NCBI GenBank assembly: GCA_005880755.1
Contig: VBGV01000208.1
Location: forward strand, 1 to 6,448
Length of the DNA stretch: 6,448 bases
Direction: 5' to 3'
From: Chloroflexota bacterium
GTDB taxonomy: Bacteria; Chloroflexota; Dormibacteria; Dormibacterales; Dormibacteraceae
The translations under genes were made by a program, and so were the position numbers. The notes under the pieces were generated by a model. That model did not search any database, had not been told where the DNA came from, and saw only the letters and a program-made list of their open reading frames with translations. Shown here piece by piece: positions 6,114-6,448 of this stretch. Numbering within the stretch: the first letter of the stretch is position 1; each line of letters opens with the position of its first letter.

Positions 6114-6448
6114 TCGTTAACCAAACGCGAACTTAAGAACACATCGGCAACTTTCTGTTCGCCGTGACGCAACAACAGCGACGCCTGCAGGACAATGGCC
6201 ATCCGTTCGACCACGCGCCGGGCTCGCGACTCGAGCCCGTCTGAAGGTGTGAGCTCGCGCTTCAAATCATCGATCGCATGATCGAAGCGCTTGTCTGCGC
6301 CTCTTGCCAACTCCACCTCTCCAAAATACGACGACACGGTATCGGGCTCGCGTTGCATGGCGCGCAAGACGTCGAGCGCGTTGACGTTGCCCGCGCCTTC
6401 CCAGATCGAGTTGAGGGGCGCTTCGCGATACAGGCGCGGCAGGATCGA
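6029..6448 (-). CDS. aidB: AidB-like acyl-CoA dehydrogenase, C-terminal part, 5' end beyond window edge
   Basis: Flavin-dependent acyl-CoA dehydrogenase family; the AidB branch is associated with the alkylation-damage response in E. coli, and its E. coli member also binds DNA. The visible 139 residues are the C-terminal domain. They begin at LPRLYREAPLNSIWEGAGNV (3-22), nearly the same as the E. coli AidB sequence, with the Trp16-Glu17 pair in the position of the AidB active-site WE. Then come DVLRAMQREPD, ARGADKRFD, a helical ARRVVERMAIVLQASLLLRH stretch, VADVFLSSRL and DWGQTF, and the end ERHRPRL, typical of AidB homologues in GC-rich bacteria. The frame is open to the right edge, so most of the gene (FAD- and acyl-CoA-binding N-terminal domains) is outside. 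The 3' end is intact, and the phosphatase-like gene follows on the same strand, overlapping it if TTG 6113 is used. The stretch about 6055-6165 is visibly more AT-rich than its surroundings. Confidence 0.92.
   Translation of the reverse strand, partial: SILPRLYREAPLNSIWEGAGNVNALDVLRAMQREPDTVSSYFGEVELARGADKRFDHAIDDLKRELTPSDGLESRARRVVERMAIVLQASLLLRHGEQKVADVFLSSRLVNDWGQTFTFGTLKFEKELKSVIERHRPRL

Noticed and set aside
5373..6167. A 264-codon open frame on the plus strand through the phosphatase and aidB end
   Set aside because: It is the antisense shadow of recognisable phosphatase motifs (GDDEND, HAPKAGKG) and has no motif of its own.

Overview
The window is gene-dense, GC-rich bacterial chromosome with third-position G/C codon bias, TTG start codons and no clear Shine-Dalgarno site at the chosen starts. 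The gene types (oligopeptide-binding lipoprotein, xanthine-dehydrogenase-family molybdenum subunit, trehalose synthesis, AidB-type acyl-CoA dehydrogenase) fit a free-living, probably soil, aerobic bacterium. Actinomycetota, Chloroflexota or Dormibacterota-like lineages are plausible, but this is inference from composition and gene content; no marker gene is present.

Layout: (1) positions 1-1731, minus strand, encode a family 5 (OppA/DppA-like) extracellular solute-binding lipoprotein whose last codons run off the left edge. (2) After only 9 bp, a 747-residue molybdopterin-binding oxidoreductase large subunit is read on the plus strand (1741-3984). (3) About 25 bp later on the same strand is a GT20 trehalose-6-phosphate synthase (OtsA-like, TTG 4010 to 5680). 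(4) Facing it on the minus strand is a HAD-type trehalose-6-phosphate phosphatase (OtsB-like, 5283-6113). (5) Upstream of that, also minus strand, is the last 139 codons of an AidB-like acyl-CoA dehydrogenase, which enters from the right edge and stops at 6029. There is no non-coding stretch longer than about 25 bp, and I see no RNA gene, insertion sequence, CRISPR array or convincing terminator.

The unusual part is the trehalose locus. Synthase and phosphatase, which would together make trehalose from UDP-glucose and glucose-6-phosphate, lie tail to tail with about 400 bp of antisense overlap. The recognisable synthase core ends almost exactly where the recognisable phosphatase core ends. 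The synthase lacks its conserved C-terminal segment and instead has a roughly 98-residue Arg/Pro-rich tail that is antisense of the phosphatase. The phosphatase keeps HAD motifs II-IV, but motif I (normally DxDGT) is degenerate and lies at the aidB stop codon, where there is no good start codon. The locus therefore looks rearranged: either a real deletion or inversion with a decaying or repurposed phosphatase, or an assembly or sequencing fault. The molybdenum subunit is also an orphan here, without its usual Fe-S and FAD subunits.
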